From contig NZ_RQEY01000016.1 in the NCBI RefSeq assembly GCF_004770105.1, forward strand, positions 248,001 through 312,000: 64,000 nucleotides of DNA, read 5' to 3'. The position numbers and the translations under genes were made by a program. The stretch is from Leptospira andrefontaineae (GTDB lineage Bacteria > Spirochaetota > Leptospiria > Leptospirales > Leptospiraceae). The notes below the pieces were generated by a model. It was not told the origin of the DNA and ran no database searches. It worked only from the letters and a program-made list of their open reading frames with translations. Numbering within the stretch: position 1 is the stretch's first letter; each line of letters starts with the position of its first letter. Shown here piece by piece: positions 1 to 9,969 of the stretch.

Positions 1-3000
1 AGATACTGACTGCAAAAATTCCAGAGGTGCTTAAGCCTCTTTCTTCTTTTAAGTATTTAAAGATTTCTGTTCTACCAAAATCTGGCGGGAAAAATTTCTT
101 CAAAGTTTCTTCGAAAGAAGTTCTAAGATAAGGTCCTGGTTGTGTGTATCCAGATTGTTCTTCTAAAGATTTTACCAAATCTTTTAAGGATTTTTCATGA
201 GCTCCATCCAAACTTGTTGTTTTGAATTCTGCTCCCAAATCCGCCATGACTTGATTTCTTTTGGAAGAATTTCCTCCGAAAAGAGTATCTATATTCTCAT
301 CATCCGAAATTTCTTCAGGTCGAATCCCCGCTTTCAAAGAAAGTAATACGAATAATGCGTCTTTTTTAGTAAGATTTACGGATGCTTCTTCTCCACCGAA
401 TTGTTGCGACTCTTGAGCGGTTTCTTGGATTTGTGTTGGCGCGTTCTTAATTTCTACCTTTAGGATCGGAGCTTCTATTACAATTGATTCCGGGGTTTCT
501 CTTAGTTTGGAAAATTCTGCAGATTCGCAATCTTCTAATTCAGAAAAGACTAGATTCCGATTTTCTTCTATATGTAAAATTTCAAAAGAAGAAGGATCCG
601 AAACTTCTCTTAGTGTTTGCCTTGCCATACCTGCAAGATCTCCTCTTGCTCCAAGGTCGATCAACCTTCTGACTTTCAGATCTTGGAAGAATTGATCCTG
701 GGTCTTGATCCATTGCACAGGCATTGCAAATTGGTAGGCGAGTAATTCGATTAGCAGGATCCTTCTGAGTTCTTTGCCGGAAAGTTTCTGATTTTCTTTT
801 AAGATTTTTTCTAAGATTGGACTTCCTGAAACTTCTCCAACATACTTAACAAATTCCTTATCAATGGAGAATGGTTTCGCTACTAAATTCGGTAGATATT
901 TTCCATCTAATTCTTCGAAACTGGACATTAGGGGAATATTCGCTTCTAAAGTTTTTCTGAATTCTGCAACTCCGTTGACTAAGACCCTAGAATGAAAAGG
1001 TACATCTATTCCTTCTAATCGAATGGTAGTTTTTTTGCCTCTTACGATCTCTTTAAAACGATTTTCCATTTCTGTAAGAGCTTTAAGATCGCCTGTCACA
1101 GAATATTGTTTATCTCGGATATTTAAGTTAACCACTTCCAAAGGAAGGCCGGTCTCTTCTTTGATCTGTGCTACAACTTTTAGAATAGTTTCTTCGTCCA
1201 AACCTACATGACGATTTCCTAATACTACGCTCATGCCGAAGGGACTTCTTCCTTCTTTATCCCTTGGAACCAGACTTTGCATTGTAAGTCCTCTTCCATA
1301 CACAATGCGGATCACGTTCTCTAATCCCAAAAATCCTCTCGCGGATAAAGCTGAGAATTCTCCGAGAGAATGTCCTGCAAATGGCGCTTCCTGATCTAAG
1401 AACCCTCTTTCTTTTAAGATCTCCCAATCCGCCATGGACTTAGTGACTAACGCGACTTGAGTAAATTGAGTAAGATGAAGAACTCCCTTTGGGTGATTCC
1501 AAACTTTTTTCCCAACTTTCAATGACGTGGGATTGTCCTGTACAATTTTTAAAAGTGAGAAACCTAACTCGTCTCTTGTAGTATTTTCCGCTCTTTGCCA
1601 AACATTTCTTGCTTCCGGAAATTCATCTCTGAGTTTCATTCCCATTCCTTGGGACTGAGAACCTTGGCCTGTGAATACATAACCTGTTTTTTTAGGAGAA
1701 ATAGTTGCCTTCGCGCTTAACTTCCTTTCTCCATTTCTATTTTCCAAGCTAACGGATAAAATTTGAGATCCTTTCTTCTGAGAAACATGGACTGCCTCTA
1801 AAAGTAACTCTTCTCCTAAATAAACGGGAGCCTCGAATATCTCTTCGAAGGAAGATAATCTGGACGGGTCTCCCTGACATACATCCATTACGATTTGTTT
1901 AATTACTCTGGAAGAAGTCCAGAGCCCGTGAACAATTCTGTCTTTCCAGCCCGCGTATTTTGCAAAATCAATATCCGTATGAATTGGATTCGTATCCCCC
2001 GAAGCCGCAGAATATTCGCTCATATCGGAAGGAGCATAAAAAGTTTCGGAGATAATTTTATAAGATTTTGCGAGCGAAATTTCTGAATCTGCTTCTGTAA
2101 GGTTTAAGAAGAATCTATCAAAAGTTGTTGGAGTTCCAACAGTGGTTTTTTCTTCTAATTTGAATTTTCCCCACGCTTCATAATGAGAGCCTGAAACTTT
2201 TTCAATCCTACCTTCGATTGCATGAAGTTCTTGGTTTGCGCCCAAAGAAAGAATAAGACGGTTAGTAGAACTGAATTTTAATTTAAATCCAACTGAGCTT
2301 GTTTCTTGACCTTCTTTTTTATAAATCCAAGGGATAGAATTTATAAGATTGGATTCGGCATCCGATTTGATCAGAATACTTTTTTCGAAAGGTAAAGAAT
2401 CAAATTCTTCGAATTTAGAATAGGCATCTCGGATCAAAAACCCCGTTTGGAAAGAACAGATCTTCTTTCCTTCTTTTGAGATTTCTCCTAGGATCTGGAT
2501 CTCTTGGCTCGAGCCTAGTTTACGAACTTTTGCAAGTCTTGCTTTGGATCTTAGTTTATCGCCCGGAACCAAATCATTTGTTTCTTTTTCCCACTGGAAA
2601 TTTTGAGAGAAGTGTAAAAGTCTAAATAGATTCTTATTTTCTAATGTAAATAAAGGAGAGAGTAATACTTTCCATGCGAAAGCGGTGCTCATTCCGAGAG
2701 GAGGGTTAGGATCCGATTTTAGATCCGTTCTTCTTAATTCTCCGATTGCTTTTCTGAAGTTTAATATGGATTCCTTATCTATTACGATCTCGGATTCCAA
2801 TTCTTGTGAAATATTCTTGGAAGAATTCAGAACTATTTTTTGCTCTAACCCCCATGTTTTCAAATAGAGGTCAAGACCGGATTTTTCTCTAAAGGCAAGA
2901 TCTTCTTCTATAAATGATCCTAAAGTTTTTCCTGCACTAAACTTCCTTTGGAAAGGGATGGCGGTTCCATCTTTAGGATGGTAAAAAAACAGCTTTAACT

Positions 3001-6000
3001 CTGCGGAATCTTTTTCTGAAAGTTTTAATTCTACTTTTAGTTTGTTTTCTTCCCATACTTGGATCAGTAGTAATTCTCCTGAGCCGCTTGTTTCCCAAAT
3101 GAATTTTCTGCCAATTCTTGGTTCAAAGAATAATTTTAGATCGGATGCGTTTTGATCAATTTTAGGGGATTTTAATACAGCAGTAAGGAAACCTTTCCCT
3201 AATTCTGCTAAACAGAAGATCCAATCATTTGGATTTATATCAAGGTTTTCGATTATAGTTATCGAGTTATTGCGAATTTGCTCCTCTGGAAACAAATTTA
3301 ATATATTCTTTCCTTGGGAATCCGAATCGAACAGATCTTCCCAACTAATCTTTTTAGGTTTAGAATTTTCTAAACTTATTTGTAGAAAGTTTATAAAGAT
3401 AGAAGAGATCGATTCGTTTGCTTTGTGAATCCCTTTGATAGCCTTTGGTCCAGGAATCCAAGCGCAAGTATCAGGTTCTATATCGACACAATGGGAATAC
3501 CATAGAGAATCGGAGCGGATCCACTTTACTAAGTCTTCATCAATAACTGGGATAAAGTTTACCGGCTTGCCGGGTCTTTTACAAACATCAAAGAAGAAGA
3601 TTATATCTTCTGGTAAGATTAGAATTGTATCTGCGTTATTATATCTATTCTTCCATTCGTTTAGAAAAACATTCGGATCAAAGTCGGATCCTATTATTTC
3701 TAGTATAGAATTTTGATCTGTAGGTTCGGATATCCGAGCTTCAAATCTTTGCACTAATTCTATAAATCTATTTCTAAAACTTTTATCTATAAAAGGATGA
3801 TCCGGCCAGTCTCCATCCGGGGAAATTAATCTTTGTCCGGGGCAGGTTAGCTCTAAGTATCTAGAAAGAATTTGAGTATAACTCATTTCTCCTAAATCAC
3901 CGAAATAAGGTTTAGCAGTAGAATTAATCAGAGAAACTAACTCTTTCTTTTTGGATAGAACTGCTTTTTTAGCCTCTTCTGTTTCTTTTCCTTTTGTTAA
4001 TTCTTCTGCAAGAGAGGAAAGTTTGGTCCAAGTATTTTCAGCATAATAAATATCGGCGCCGAGCCCTGATCTTCCGGAGATCACTCCGCCTGCGTTTTTT
4101 CCTTCCTGAGTAGTCTTCCAATTTTCAGATCCTGAGATATCTACCAATGCTTGTTTAATTTTTTCTGATGTAGCACATTCTTTGGCGGCCATAAGTCTGG
4201 TTCCTAAGAATACTGCATCCACTGGCATCGGATTTTTTCCTGCCCAGTTTCCAAATAACCAAGACTTGGAATCTTGAGGTTCTGCGATCCCTCCACCGAC
4301 TGCTAAGATGATATTTTTGCAATCTCTGATCTCGCCGTAAGTAGAGCGAACTAGTTCCTCGAGGTCTTCCCAGCTATGATGTCCTCCTGCGGCGCCACCT
4401 TCTATCTGCATTAGGATTTTCGAATCCGGAATTTGTTTTGCGATAGATATAACTTGTCGGATCTGTTTTTGAGTTCCCGGTTTGAAAGAATTCAGCCAGA
4501 TCCCATGAGCTTCAAAATCATTTAATATTCGAATCGCTTCTTCTGTTTCAGGAATGCCGGCTGAGATTGTAACTCCTTCGATGGGAGCTCCTTCGTTTTT
4601 GAGTTTTTTAACTAATGGAACTTGGAGATTCCATAAATATGCATCTAAGTATAGAAGATTGACGACTATACCAACTCCTGGAGGTAATTCTTTTCTAAAC
4701 ACCTCCATTCGTTTTCTGAATAATTCTTCTGTGACTTGTCCGCCGCCTGCCCATTCCACCAAGTATCCTTCTTTTGCGGCAGCGATCACGATTCCAGGTT
4801 CGACGGTAGAAGGAGTCATACCTCCTCCAAAGATTGGAGCTCTTCCTGTCCAAACTGAATAATTATTTTTTAAGAAAACTTTTCCGTTCGGGAGTTCCAC
4901 AGTTTCCGGTTGGAATTCCTTCCATGATTTAGGAAATTCTAAACTAGTTTCTTTGGTGAAAGATCTGTATGATTCCAATTTACTTAAGTTGCGAACTAAA
5001 TAGGATTTACCTTTTAAAATAGGAGAGCATAATTTTTCCGCATCTACTCCAGGTCCAAAAGATATCAGTAAAATTTTAGTTTCTTCTTTTTCTAAACTTC
5101 CTAAACAAATTTCCCAATCTAATATTTCTGCAACTGCCATTCTGGATAATGCGAGCGCAAGATCGGATTCAGTTCTGAGATCTCTTCCGTCTCTTGTATC
5201 ATATAAAGGGATTTTTAGATCGGATTGTTTCGGATTGAACCCAATTCTTTTGACATCTTCTTCTAAGAGTATGGGAACTCTCCTTAATAGAGGACTATGA
5301 AATGGGGCGGAAATTTTGAGAAATGTCCAGGATTCCAGATTAGGAAAGCTAGTATTAACAAGGAAACTTCTGAACTCTAACAGAGACTCTGGAGAGCCAC
5401 ATACTACTCGGGCCTTTGGGCCATTCTTTAAACCTAAATAAACTGTGTCTTCGGAACTCCTATTTACATTAAATTTTTCTAATTCCTCATTTAATAAGGA
5501 ATCATTTTCCGATTTTAAGGCTGCCATTGGAGAGGCGATCTCATCCTGTTTCAAAAGTCTTTTAACGGAAACATCCAGTTCTAAAATCGGAAATTCCTCT
5601 TGGACACGAATTCCTAAGCTGATCAAGTTTCTGAGTATCAGAGACAGATTTTTTAAGAATGTGGGTTTATCAGGAGAAGAAGATAGCAAGAATCCTGCAT
5701 ATACTCCTTGGGAATGCCCGAATATGCCGGAGGTTTCGTTAAACAATGCCTCCCAATTGGATTCGTCTTGGAGAACGCGATACAAAGCGGATGCTTGAGC
5801 TAAGAAGATAAGCGGAATACTATAAGAACAATTTTTTAAAATAGAATGATCCGGGGTTAGTTCAGGTTGGTCCAACCATTCCTTTAAATGAAAACCTAAA
5901 GGTAATGATCCTATAAGTCTATCTTTATGAATTGTTTTACATTCTTCTTCTATAGAAGAGAAGACAGTCTGCCAAAATTCAGAATTAGAATGACCTTCTT

Positions 6001-6145
6001 CATAGAAGGAACGTAACTCGGGAATAGGATCTATTCCTTGTCCACCGAAGGTTACAAATGTTTTAGCAGATTGAGCGGAAAGATTTTTAAAGATTGGTGA
6101 TACTTGTTCAGAAGACAAAGCTCCGCTTGAATAATTCGTTTTCAT
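1..6145 (-). CDS. Type I fatty acid synthase (fungal/actinobacterial type), 5' part, truncated by window edge
   Basis: Open frame of about 2,048 codons from ATG at 6145, running off the left edge. Domain order matches microbial FAS I. An N-terminal acyltransferase has GHSQG with nucleophile Ser145 (codon 5713-5711). A FMN-type enoyl reductase starts near residue 434 (FGGGM, then GGAAGGHHS near 585). A MaoC hot-dog dehydratase has D1384-x-N1386-xx-H1389. A malonyl/palmitoyl transferase has FTGQGSQ near 1490 and GHSLGEF with Ser1593. An ACP-like segment GGNSS (Ser1960, codon 268-266) aligns with the phosphopantetheine site GGKS of yeast Fas2. Ketoreductase and ketosynthase should lie beyond the edge. 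The start and five checked motifs all share one frame, so no frameshift is evident. It is cytosolic, making acyl chains from acetyl- and malonyl-CoA. A PKS/PUFA synthase is less likely because the ER is the FMN type. Confidence 0.88.
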   Translation of the reverse strand, partial: MKTNYSSGALSSEQVSPIFKNLSAQSAKTFVTFGGQGIDPIPELRSFYEEGHSNSEFWQTVFSSIEEECKTIHKDRLIGSLPLGFHLKEWLDQPELTPDHSILKNCSYSIPLIFLAQASALYRVLQDESNWEALFNETSGIFGHSQGVYAGFLLSSSPDKPTFLKNLSLILRNLISLGIRVQEEFPILELDVSVKRLLKQDEIASPMAALKSENDSLLNEELEKFNVNRSSEDTVYLGLKNGPKARVVCGSPESLLEFRSFLVNTSFPNLESWTFLKISAPFHSPLLRRVPILLEEDVKRIGFNPKQSDLKIPLYDTRDGRDLRTESDLALALSRMAVAEILDWEICLGSLEKEETKILLISFGPGVDAEKLCSPILKGKSYLVRNLSKLESYRSFTKETSLEFPKSWKEFQPETVELPNGKVFLKNNYSVWTGRAPIFGGGMTPSTVEPGIVIAAAKEGYLVEWAGGGQVTEELFRKRMEVFRKELPPGVGIVVNLLYLDAYLWNLQVPLVKKLKNEGAPIEGVTISAGIPETEEAIRILNDFEAHGIWLNSFKPGTQKQIRQVISIAKQIPDSKILMQIEGGAAGGHHSWEDLEELVRSTYGEIRDCKNIILAVGGGIAEPQDSKSWLFGNWAGKNPMPVDAVFLGTRLMAAKECATSEKIKQALVDISGSENWKTTQEGKNAGGVISGRSGLGADIYYAENTWTKLSSLAEELTKGKETEEAKKAVLSKKKELVSLINSTAKPYFGDLGEMSYTQILSRYLELTCPGQRLISPDGDWPDHPFIDKSFRNRFIELVQRFEARISEPTDQNSILEIIGSDFDPNVFLNEWKNRYNNADTILILPEDIIFFFDVCKRPGKPVNFIPVIDEDLVKWIRSDSLWYSHCVDIEPDTCAWIPGPKAIKGIHKANESISSIFINFLQISLENSKPKKISWEDLFDSDSQGKNILNLFPEEQIRNNSITIIENLDINPNDWIFCLAELGKGFLTAVLKSPKIDQNASDLKLFFEPRIGRKFIWETSGSGELLLIQVWEENKLKVELKLSEKDSAELKLFFYHPKDGTAIPFQRKFSAGKTLGSFIEEDLAFREKSGLDLYLKTWGLEQKIVLNSSKNISQELESEIVIDKESILNFRKAIGELRRTDLKSDPNPPLGMSTAFAWKVLLSPLFTLENKNLFRLLHFSQNFQWEKETNDLVPGDKLRSKARLAKVRKLGSSQEIQILGEISKEGKKICSFQTGFLIRDAYSKFEEFDSLPFEKSILIKSDAESNLINSIPWIYKKEGQETSSVGFKLKFSSTNRLILSLGANQELHAIEGRIEKVSGSHYEAWGKFKLEEKTTVGTPTTFDRFFLNLTEADSEISLAKSYKIISETFYAPSDMSEYSAASGDTNPIHTDIDFAKYAGWKDRIVHGLWTSSRVIKQIVMDVCQGDPSRLSSFEEIFEAPVYLGEELLLEAVHVSQKKGSQILSVSLENRNGERKLSAKATISPKKTGYVFTGQGSQSQGMGMKLRDEFPEARNVWQRAENTTRDELGFSLLKIVQDNPTSLKVGKKVWNHPKGVLHLTQFTQVALVTKSMADWEILKERGFLDQEAPFAGHSLGEFSALSARGFLGLENVIRIVYGRGLTMQSLVPRDKEGRSPFGMSVVLGNRHVGLDEETILKVVAQIKEETGLPLEVVNLNIRDKQYSVTGDLKALTEMENRFKEIVRGKKTTIRLEGIDVPFHSRVLVNGVAEFRKTLEANIPLMSSFEELDGKYLPNLVAKPFSIDKEFVKYVGEVSGSPILEKILKENQKLSGKELRRILLIELLAYQFAMPVQWIKTQDQFFQDLKVRRLIDLGARGDLAGMARQTLREVSDPSSFEILHIEENRNLVFSELEDCESAEFSKLRETPESIVIEAPILKVEIKNAPTQIQETAQESQQFGGEEASVNLTKKDALFVLLSLKAGIRPEEISDDENIDTLFGGNSSKRNQVMADLGAEFKTTSLDGAHEKSLKDLVKSLEEQSGYTQPGPYLRTSFEETLKKFFPPDFGRTEIFKYLKEERGLSTSGIFAVSI

Positions 6146-6377
6146 TTACTGACCCTTCCATTTTTATTTTTTTCATTTATAAAGATTTCATTTGAAATGG
6201 AAGAGTTTACGTTTTGATTTCAAGAAAAAAATTTTTTACGCTTAATAAAATCAAAATCGTAATATGTGAACGCTGTTCTATAAGATGTAACAAATGCTAT
6301 ACATATCTATTTTTCTATTTTATAATATGAATGTATAATTATTATGCTGATGAACATTTGTTAGTTAAACAAGTTAG

Positions 6378-6395
6378 TTAACGATCGTTCGTTAA
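6378..6395. promoter_or_regulatory. Palindromic operator candidate, TetR style
   Basis: TTAACGA at 6378-6384 and TCGTTAA at 6389-6395 form a perfect 7-base inverted repeat around TCGT. It contains the 10-base palindrome AACGATCGTT (6380-6389), which also occurs ahead of the phospholipase gene (54394-54403). Length and symmetry fit dimeric TetR-family binding; no direct evidence for the regulator. Confidence 0.5.
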
Positions 6396-6446
6396 TTATG
6401 TTTGATTATTATTCGAGATTGCCTATCTTCGTAATTGGGATATTTA

Positions 6447-6468
6447 AATAAATGAACGTTTGTTTATT
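6447..6468. promoter_or_regulatory. Second palindromic operator candidate
   Basis: A 22-base imperfect palindrome: AATAAA, AACGTT and TTTATT are symmetric, with only the two pairs between them unmatched. It lies about 50 bases before the start at 6517. The AACGTT centre is typical of TetR-family fatty-acid regulators, but assignment is inference. Confidence 0.45.
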
Positions 6469-6516
6469 ATATATTAGTAAAATATAAAGTAATTGTAGGA
6501 TATGAGAAGGAGTTAT

Positions 6517-7647
6517 ATGAATAGATATTTGTTTTACGGTATTCTGTCGGTAGTTTGTGTCTATTTGATCTGGGCTCATTCTTTTTTGGGAATTTCACCT
6601 GAAGAGAAGGGTTTTGAGACAAGTTCTTACTCTTACGGAAAGGATTTGGGTAAAGGAAATCTGATCGGGGTGGAACCTTTTATGGTTCCGGGTGATTATT
6701 CGAATCACAAAAAGTTTTTAGATAAGACTGAATCTTACTTTCTACATGCAAAACGATCCGGATGGATCACTGATAAGACCATTTTTGTTTTTCCTGAATA
6801 TTACGGCACTTGGCTGGTTGTTTCAGGAGAAAAATCATCTTTATATATTTCCCCAGACCTACCTACGGGGATGATGTACTTCATTCTTAGAAATCCTTTT
6901 TCCTTTTTATACCATTTCCTTACCTCTAAAGAAAATGATAAGATCCAAGCGGCGATATTTAGGATCAAAGCAGAAGAGATGAAGGAAATCTATGAGAGCA
7001 GCTTCTCATCTCTTGCACAAAAATACAAAGTGACGATCTTAGCCGGTTCTATCGTTTTACCTTCACCTTCTGTTCAGAATGGAAGGATTGTTTTAGGTCC
7101 TTCTTCTTTATTCAATACGAGTTTTGTGTTCGGAAAAGATGGCTCTGTTTTAGGAGAATCTATTCGCAAAAAGTTTTTAACGGAGGAAGAAAAACCGTTC
7201 TTAGATTCGAATCTGAAACCGGGAACAGTCATAGATACTCCTGCAGGTAAAATGGGAGTTTTGGTTTGTGCCGACTCTTGGTATCCTGAGTCTTATTCAA
7301 ATTTAAAAGAATCGGGCGCAGATTTTATTGCAGTACCTTCTTATATCAATCGAGGAGAGACTTCTGTTTGGGACCAGTCTTGGGCAGGTTATAATGGAGA
7401 GAAAAATCCGTCCGATGTAGATCCAAAAGATATTGGGAAGATCACGGAAGGGGAGGCCTGGAAAAAATACGCATTGGAAACGAGAGCCGCCAGATCCGGG
7501 TTTAAAAACGGAATCAATGTTTTCCTACAAGGAAAACTTTGGGATCTGGAATCAGATGGCCACGCGTTTATCTTGAGGAATGGAAAGCCGGAAGCCATTA
7601 CGGCTTCTGAACATAATAAAAATAGAATATATAATCTTTGGTTTTAA
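6517..7647 (+). CDS. Membrane-anchored carbon-nitrogen hydrolase (nitrilase superfamily)
   Basis: About 376 residues. One N-terminal hydrophobic helix (roughly residues 3-22) precedes a nitrilase-fold domain with the expected Glu-Lys-Cys triad: E94 in FPEYYGTW, K218 or K219 in IRKKF, and C251 in GVLVCADSW. The family hydrolyses or transfers amide and nitrile acyl groups; apolipoprotein N-acyltransferase shares the fold, but this protein lacks Lnt's multi-helix membrane domain. The start at 6517 is chosen over the ATG at 6502 because AGAAGGAG sits 5-6 bases before it. It is divergent from the FAS gene and shares its operator region. Its 3' end overlaps the convergent receiver gene by four bases. 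Substrate unknown. Confidence 0.8.
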   Translation: MNRYLFYGILSVVCVYLIWAHSFLGISPEEKGFETSSYSYGKDLGKGNLIGVEPFMVPGDYSNHKKFLDKTESYFLHAKRSGWITDKTIFVFPEYYGTWLVVSGEKSSLYISPDLPTGMMYFILRNPFSFLYHFLTSKENDKIQAAIFRIKAEEMKEIYESSFSSLAQKYKVTILAGSIVLPSPSVQNGRIVLGPSSLFNTSFVFGKDGSVLGESIRKKFLTEEEKPFLDSNLKPGTVIDTPAGKMGVLVCADSWYPESYSNLKESGADFIAVPSYINRGETSVWDQSWAGYNGEKNPSDVDPKDIGKITEGEAWKKYALETRAARSGFKNGINVFLQGKLWDLESDGHAFILRNGKPEAITASEHNKNRIYNLWF

Positions 7648-8060
7648 GCTTTCAGTTTGCTCAAGAAATCTGGAGAGACCCCACTCGTAGGCAAAAGTAT
7701 TACTTCTCCTCTTTTTAATGGGACCTTAGGCACCATATATTCCACTCCTGCAAACCAAGGCAGGAAATATTTACTTATCGCCATTACTCCGGAAACATCG
7801 AATCCAGTAGTGGCAATTACCTTTATCCCTTCGAATCCATCTTGGTAGATCCTGCGGATCATCCAAAGTCCGGAAGTTTGGGTTTCCATTGTTATATCGG
7901 TGATGATGGCTTTAAGCTTATGTTTATTCGCAAGATAAAGATCCCAGCCTTGAGATGCATCTATGGCACGAAGTACTTCGCATCCGTTCTCTTGGAGATA
8001 AGTTTTGAGATTATTCGCGTAACGATCATTGTCGTCTACTACAAGAACTAATGGTTTCAA
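7644..8060 (-). CDS. Single-domain response regulator receiver protein
   Basis: 138 residues forming one CheY-like receiver. The acidic pocket is D9-D10 (VVDDND), the phosphoacceptor is D55 in IITDITME, a Thr-Thr pair (IATTG) fills the switch position, and the conserved Lys is in MVPKVP. No output domain, so it should act through protein contacts or as a phosphate sink. The ATG overlaps the stop of the upstream ABC transporter (ATGA, 8057-8060), indicating coupled translation as the last gene of the trpE-trpG-ABC operon. No cognate kinase sits beside it. Confidence 0.85.
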   Translation of the reverse strand: MKPLVLVVDDNDRYANNLKTYLQENGCEVLRAIDASQGWDLYLANKHKLKAIITDITMETQTSGLWMIRRIYQDGFEGIKVIATTGFDVSGVMAISKYFLPWFAGVEYMVPKVPLKRGEVILLPTSGVSPDFLSKLKA

Positions 8061-9964
8061 GGCAGCATCCCCGCTCCGGCGTATTGGTTGTCTGTAAGTT
8101 TTCGATAAAGACCGTTTTGTTCCATTAGAGAAGTATGATTTCCTTCTTCTACAATCCTTCCGTTATCCATAACGAGGATGCGAGGAATGTCTTTGATAGT
8201 GGAAAGTCTATGTGCGATCACAAATGTAGTTCTGTTTGCGAATAATCTTCGGAATGCATCGCTTACTAATCTTTCCGACTCAGCATCTAATGCAGAAGTC
8301 GCTTCGTCTAAGATCATAATTTCAGGATCTCTTAATAAAGCCCTTGCGATCACTAGTCTTTGCCTTTGCCCGCCTGAAAGATTTAAACCTCTCACTCCTA
8401 GGATACTATCATACCCATTGTCCATTTGTTTAATGAAGTCATGAGCGTGAGCAAGTCTTGCGGCTCTGATCACATCTTTTCTGCTCGCTCCTGGTTTTCC
8501 GTAAGCGATATTATCGGCAACTTTTCCGTGGAATAAAAAAATGTCCTGAGTTACGATCCCAATTTTATTACGTAGATCTGCAAGAGAAAGGTCTTTGATA
8601 TTTTCTCCATCGAACTCTATAGACCCAACACTTGGGTCAAAGAATCTAGGAATTAAATCCATTAGAGTTGACTTTCCACAGCCGCTCGCTCCAACGATTG
8701 CGATTGTTTCTCCTACTTTCACATTCAAGTTTATATCTTTTAGGACTTCCGCATTTGTTCCAGGATACGCGAAGTTAATTCCTTTGAATTGGATGGAGTT
8801 TGTGACTCTTTCTACTTTTACTTTTTCATCTTCGCTATGATCTTCCGTTTCCAGATCTATGATCTCGAAGATCCTTCTGCCGGCGATAATGGACTGCGAA
8901 ATTTTTCCCACCATCTGAGATAATTGTGTTAATGGGCGTAGAAGGAAAAGAAGTGTGAGTAGGAACACCATGAATTGCCCTACTGTGAATGGAGATCCAA
9001 CATTTCCTGCGAGAATGTATCTTGCGCCTAATGCAAAAAATCCAAGAGCCACCAAAGAAGAAGTTAATTCAACTAAGCTCGGTGCGATTTGCAGATAATA
9101 TTGCCCTTTAAAATTCCTTCGATAAACGTTCTGATTGATCTTTTGGAATTTTTCCTTCTCGTATTTCTCCGTGTTAAAAACGCGGATCACTTTAATTCCT
9201 GAGATCATCTCTTGGAGATTCGCGTTTAGATCCGCTAATTTTTCTTGGAATCTTTCCGTAGACCTTGTGATCTTTTTTGTGAATAAAGTCACAGGCAGAA
9301 TGATCAAAGGTACAGTTCCGCAAGCGATAAGAAGAAGTTCCGTATTCAAATAAAGTAATACTAAAAGGTGAGTGATCACATAGAAAAAATTGATCGTAGC
9401 ATCTCTGAAATTAGAAGAGATCACTGCCGCAACAACTTCTACATCGTTAATGATCCTACTCATCAAAAGCCCCGTTTTTTCTTTAAAGAAAAAAGTAAGA
9501 GGGAGCATTTGGTTTTTCTCGAATAATTCCTGTCGGATATCCCTCACAGCCCAATATCCTGCTGTCGCAAGGCAATACACCGAAGCAAGATAGGTTATCA
9601 GCTTAAGTCCATATAAAGGAAGGATCAAAAGACAAACAGCCCAAACCACTTCCTTGGGTTCCATGTATTTAGTGCGTCCGTTAGACCATCTTTTAACGTC
9701 GATGAGTACTTTTTTAGCTCTCTCTACAGGATTTAATCGGATCTCTAAATTGGATTCTTCTTTAGCTATTATCTCTTGTTCTGCTTCTGTGAATTCGAAT
9801 TGGAAGCGAGTGTTTGGATCCGCAGCCATAGTATCGAAAAGAGGAATGATAGAAGTTAAGGAGACTGCGTTCAAAACAGCAGTTAGAAGAGCAAAAGCAA
9901 TACCTAATGAAAATCTGTACTTATAACGTACGGAATAACTCATTAGGCGGAAGAATATTTTCAT
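8057..9964 (-). CDS. ABC exporter, fused permease-ATPase (MsbA-like)
   Basis: 635 residues, a half-transporter of the type that works as a homodimer. The N-terminal transmembrane region (about residues 1-370) has the usual six helices, with a long insert of about 60 charged residues after helix 1. The ATPase domain has Walker [10 protein letters not shown], a Q-loop in IVTQD, signature LSGGQRQR, Walker [13 protein letters not shown] and switch His in IAHRLS. The family exports lipids, lipid A, peptides or drugs from the inner membrane. The position behind trpG and overlapping a receiver gene gives no clear substrate. MsbA-like lipid flippase is the best guess. Confidence 0.85.
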   Translation of the reverse strand: MKIFFRLMSYSVRYKYRFSLGIAFALLTAVLNAVSLTSIIPLFDTMAADPNTRFQFEFTEAEQEIIAKEESNLEIRLNPVERAKKVLIDVKRWSNGRTKYMEPKEVVWAVCLLILPLYGLKLITYLASVYCLATAGYWAVRDIRQELFEKNQMLPLTFFFKEKTGLLMSRIINDVEVVAAVISSNFRDATINFFYVITHLLVLLYLNTELLLIACGTVPLIILPVTLFTKKITRSTERFQEKLADLNANLQEMISGIKVIRVFNTEKYEKEKFQKINQNVYRRNFKGQYYLQIAPSLVELTSSLVALGFFALGARYILAGNVGSPFTVGQFMVFLLTLLFLLRPLTQLSQMVGKISQSIIAGRRIFEIIDLETEDHSEDEKVKVERVTNSIQFKGINFAYPGTNAEVLKDINLNVKVGETIAIVGASGCGKSTLMDLIPRFFDPSVGSIEFDGENIKDLSLADLRNKIGIVTQDIFLFHGKVADNIAYGKPGASRKDVIRAARLAHAHDFIKQMDNGYDSILGVRGLNLSGGQRQRLVIARALLRDPEIMILDEATSALDAESERLVSDAFRRLFANRTTFVIAHRLSTIKDIPRILVMDNGRIVEEGNHTSLMEQNGLYRKLTDNQYAGAGMLP

Positions 9965-9969
9965 TTGGT

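Larger units (their letters stand above)
6146..6516. other. AT-rich divergent promoter region between FAS and nitrilase-fold gene
   Basis: 371 bases without a gene, strongly AT-rich. It holds two palindromes that look like TetR-family operators (6378-6395 and 6447-6468) and a 9-base direct repeat GTTAGTTAA (6360-6368 and 6373-6381, 13 bases apart). Both flanking genes start outward from here, so one regulator could control both. No clear sigma-70 boxes can be assigned with confidence. Confidence 0.6.

Noticed and set aside
4554..4862. 102-codon + strand frame inside the FAS gene (and others at 1023, 3435, 5445)
   Set aside because: All are antisense shadows of the continuous minus-strand FAS frame, which carries clear domain motifs.
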